DNA of 5,598 nt from Synechococcus sp. CPC35 (GTDB lineage Bacteria; Cyanobacteriota; Cyanobacteriia; PCC-6307; Cyanobiaceae), in the NCBI GenBank assembly GCA_002684175.1, contig NYUU01000013.1, positions 4,905 through 10,502 of the forward strand, given 5' to 3'. The notes beneath the pieces were generated by a model. The model did not search any database and was not told where the DNA came from. It saw only the letters and a program-made list of their open reading frames with translations. This document shows, one piece after another, positions 5,389-5,598 of this stretch. Positions within the stretch are counted from its first letter, which is position 1. The number at the start of each line of letters is the position of its first letter. The translations under genes were made by a program, and so were the position numbers.

Positions 5389-5598
5389 TCAGCTGGCATT
5401 CACCTCAACGTTCACCTCGTTGAAGCTGCCTTCCTGGTCGATCTCGCTGAAATCCGGAGCCGGGAGACCTGTGGCCCCACTGATCGCTGCATTGATCGAG
5501 GCGAGGGGGACCTGCCCATCACGATCGAAAACCACCTGACCATCTGCATTGAGCACGGTCACCTGAGGAATCGTGCCCTTCCAGTAACGAGCAGGATC
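5389..5598 (-). CDS. Possible thioredoxin-fold protein, C-terminal part
   Basis: Only the last 69 codons are present; the gene enters from the right edge. The visible part begins DPARYWKGTIPQVTVLNADG, continues QVVFDRDGQVPLASINAAI and ends FNEVNVEVNAS. The pattern TIPQVTVLNADGQVVF, then a Gly and a helix, fits the C-terminal half of a thioredoxin fold: the cis-proline loop (Thr-Ile-Pro), two antiparallel strands and the last helix. The Cys motif, if any, would lie outside the window, so redox activity cannot be judged; no cysteine occurs in this part. The acidic tail (APDFSEIDQEGSFNEVN) extends beyond a minimal thioredoxin. The frame is well supported (open throughout, no stop before 5389). 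It lies 45 bases upstream of the CofE-like gene, on the same strand and in the same reading frame. The fold call is an inference from a short segment. Confidence 0.5.
   Translation of the reverse strand, partial: DPARYWKGTIPQVTVLNADGQVVFDRDGQVPLASINAAISGATGLPAPDFSEIDQEGSFNEVNVEVNAS

Noticed and set aside
1..5598. RNA genes, CRISPR repeats, insertion sequences and attachment sites
   Set aside because: No tRNA-like cloverleaf, rRNA sequence, regularly spaced repeat, transposase or terminal inverted repeat was seen; the window is almost entirely filled by eight same-strand genes.

Overview
The window (GC-rich, roughly 58-60% by eye) reads as a piece of the core chromosome of a marine picocyanobacterium of the Synechococcus/Cyanobium type. 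This rests on the gene set: a cyanobacterial DUF3727 protein, a membrane-anchored CofE-like protein (a type I associate with cyanobacteria), RuvX, a YqeG-type HAD phosphatase, ProB and LpxD, packed together on one strand. I saw no copy of the HIP1 octamer (GCGATCGC) that is abundant in many freshwater cyanobacteria. The placement is inferred from proteins and context, not from a marker gene.

All eight genes lie on the minus strand, so transcription runs from high to low coordinates. In that order: the C-terminal end of a possible thioredoxin-fold protein (5389-5598, cut by the window edge); a membrane-anchored CofE-like protein (4162-5343); a 342-residue protein with two degenerate GNAT-like halves (3095-4123); ruvX (2619-3098); a DUF3727 protein (2044-2598); a YqeG-family HAD phosphatase (1535-2056); proB (465-1538); and the N-terminal 143 residues of lpxD (1-429, continuing off the left edge). 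No stretch over 300 bases lacks a gene; the largest gap is 45 bases.

The five genes from the GNAT-like protein to proB are joined by overlaps of 4, 13 and 4 bases plus one gap of about 20 bases, so they look like one translationally coupled operon, with lpxD 35 bases further on. The strongest ribosome binding site I saw (GGAGGT) precedes the GNAT-like gene, which suits the front of the cluster. The known functions do not form one pathway: DNA/rRNA processing (RuvX), a HAD phosphatase, the first step of proline synthesis (ProB) and lipid A acylation (LpxD). It looks like a housekeeping cluster rather than a specialised system.

Nothing mobile, no CRISPR, no RNA gene and no defence or secondary-metabolite island is visible. 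The points most worth a second look are an internal duplication in the DUF3727 protein together with its placement after ruvX (as yrzB/DUF1292 follows yrrK in Firmicutes), the CofE-like domain joined to a membrane anchor, TTG starts for two genes, and a perfect 9-bp hairpin between the thioredoxin-like and CofE-like genes.
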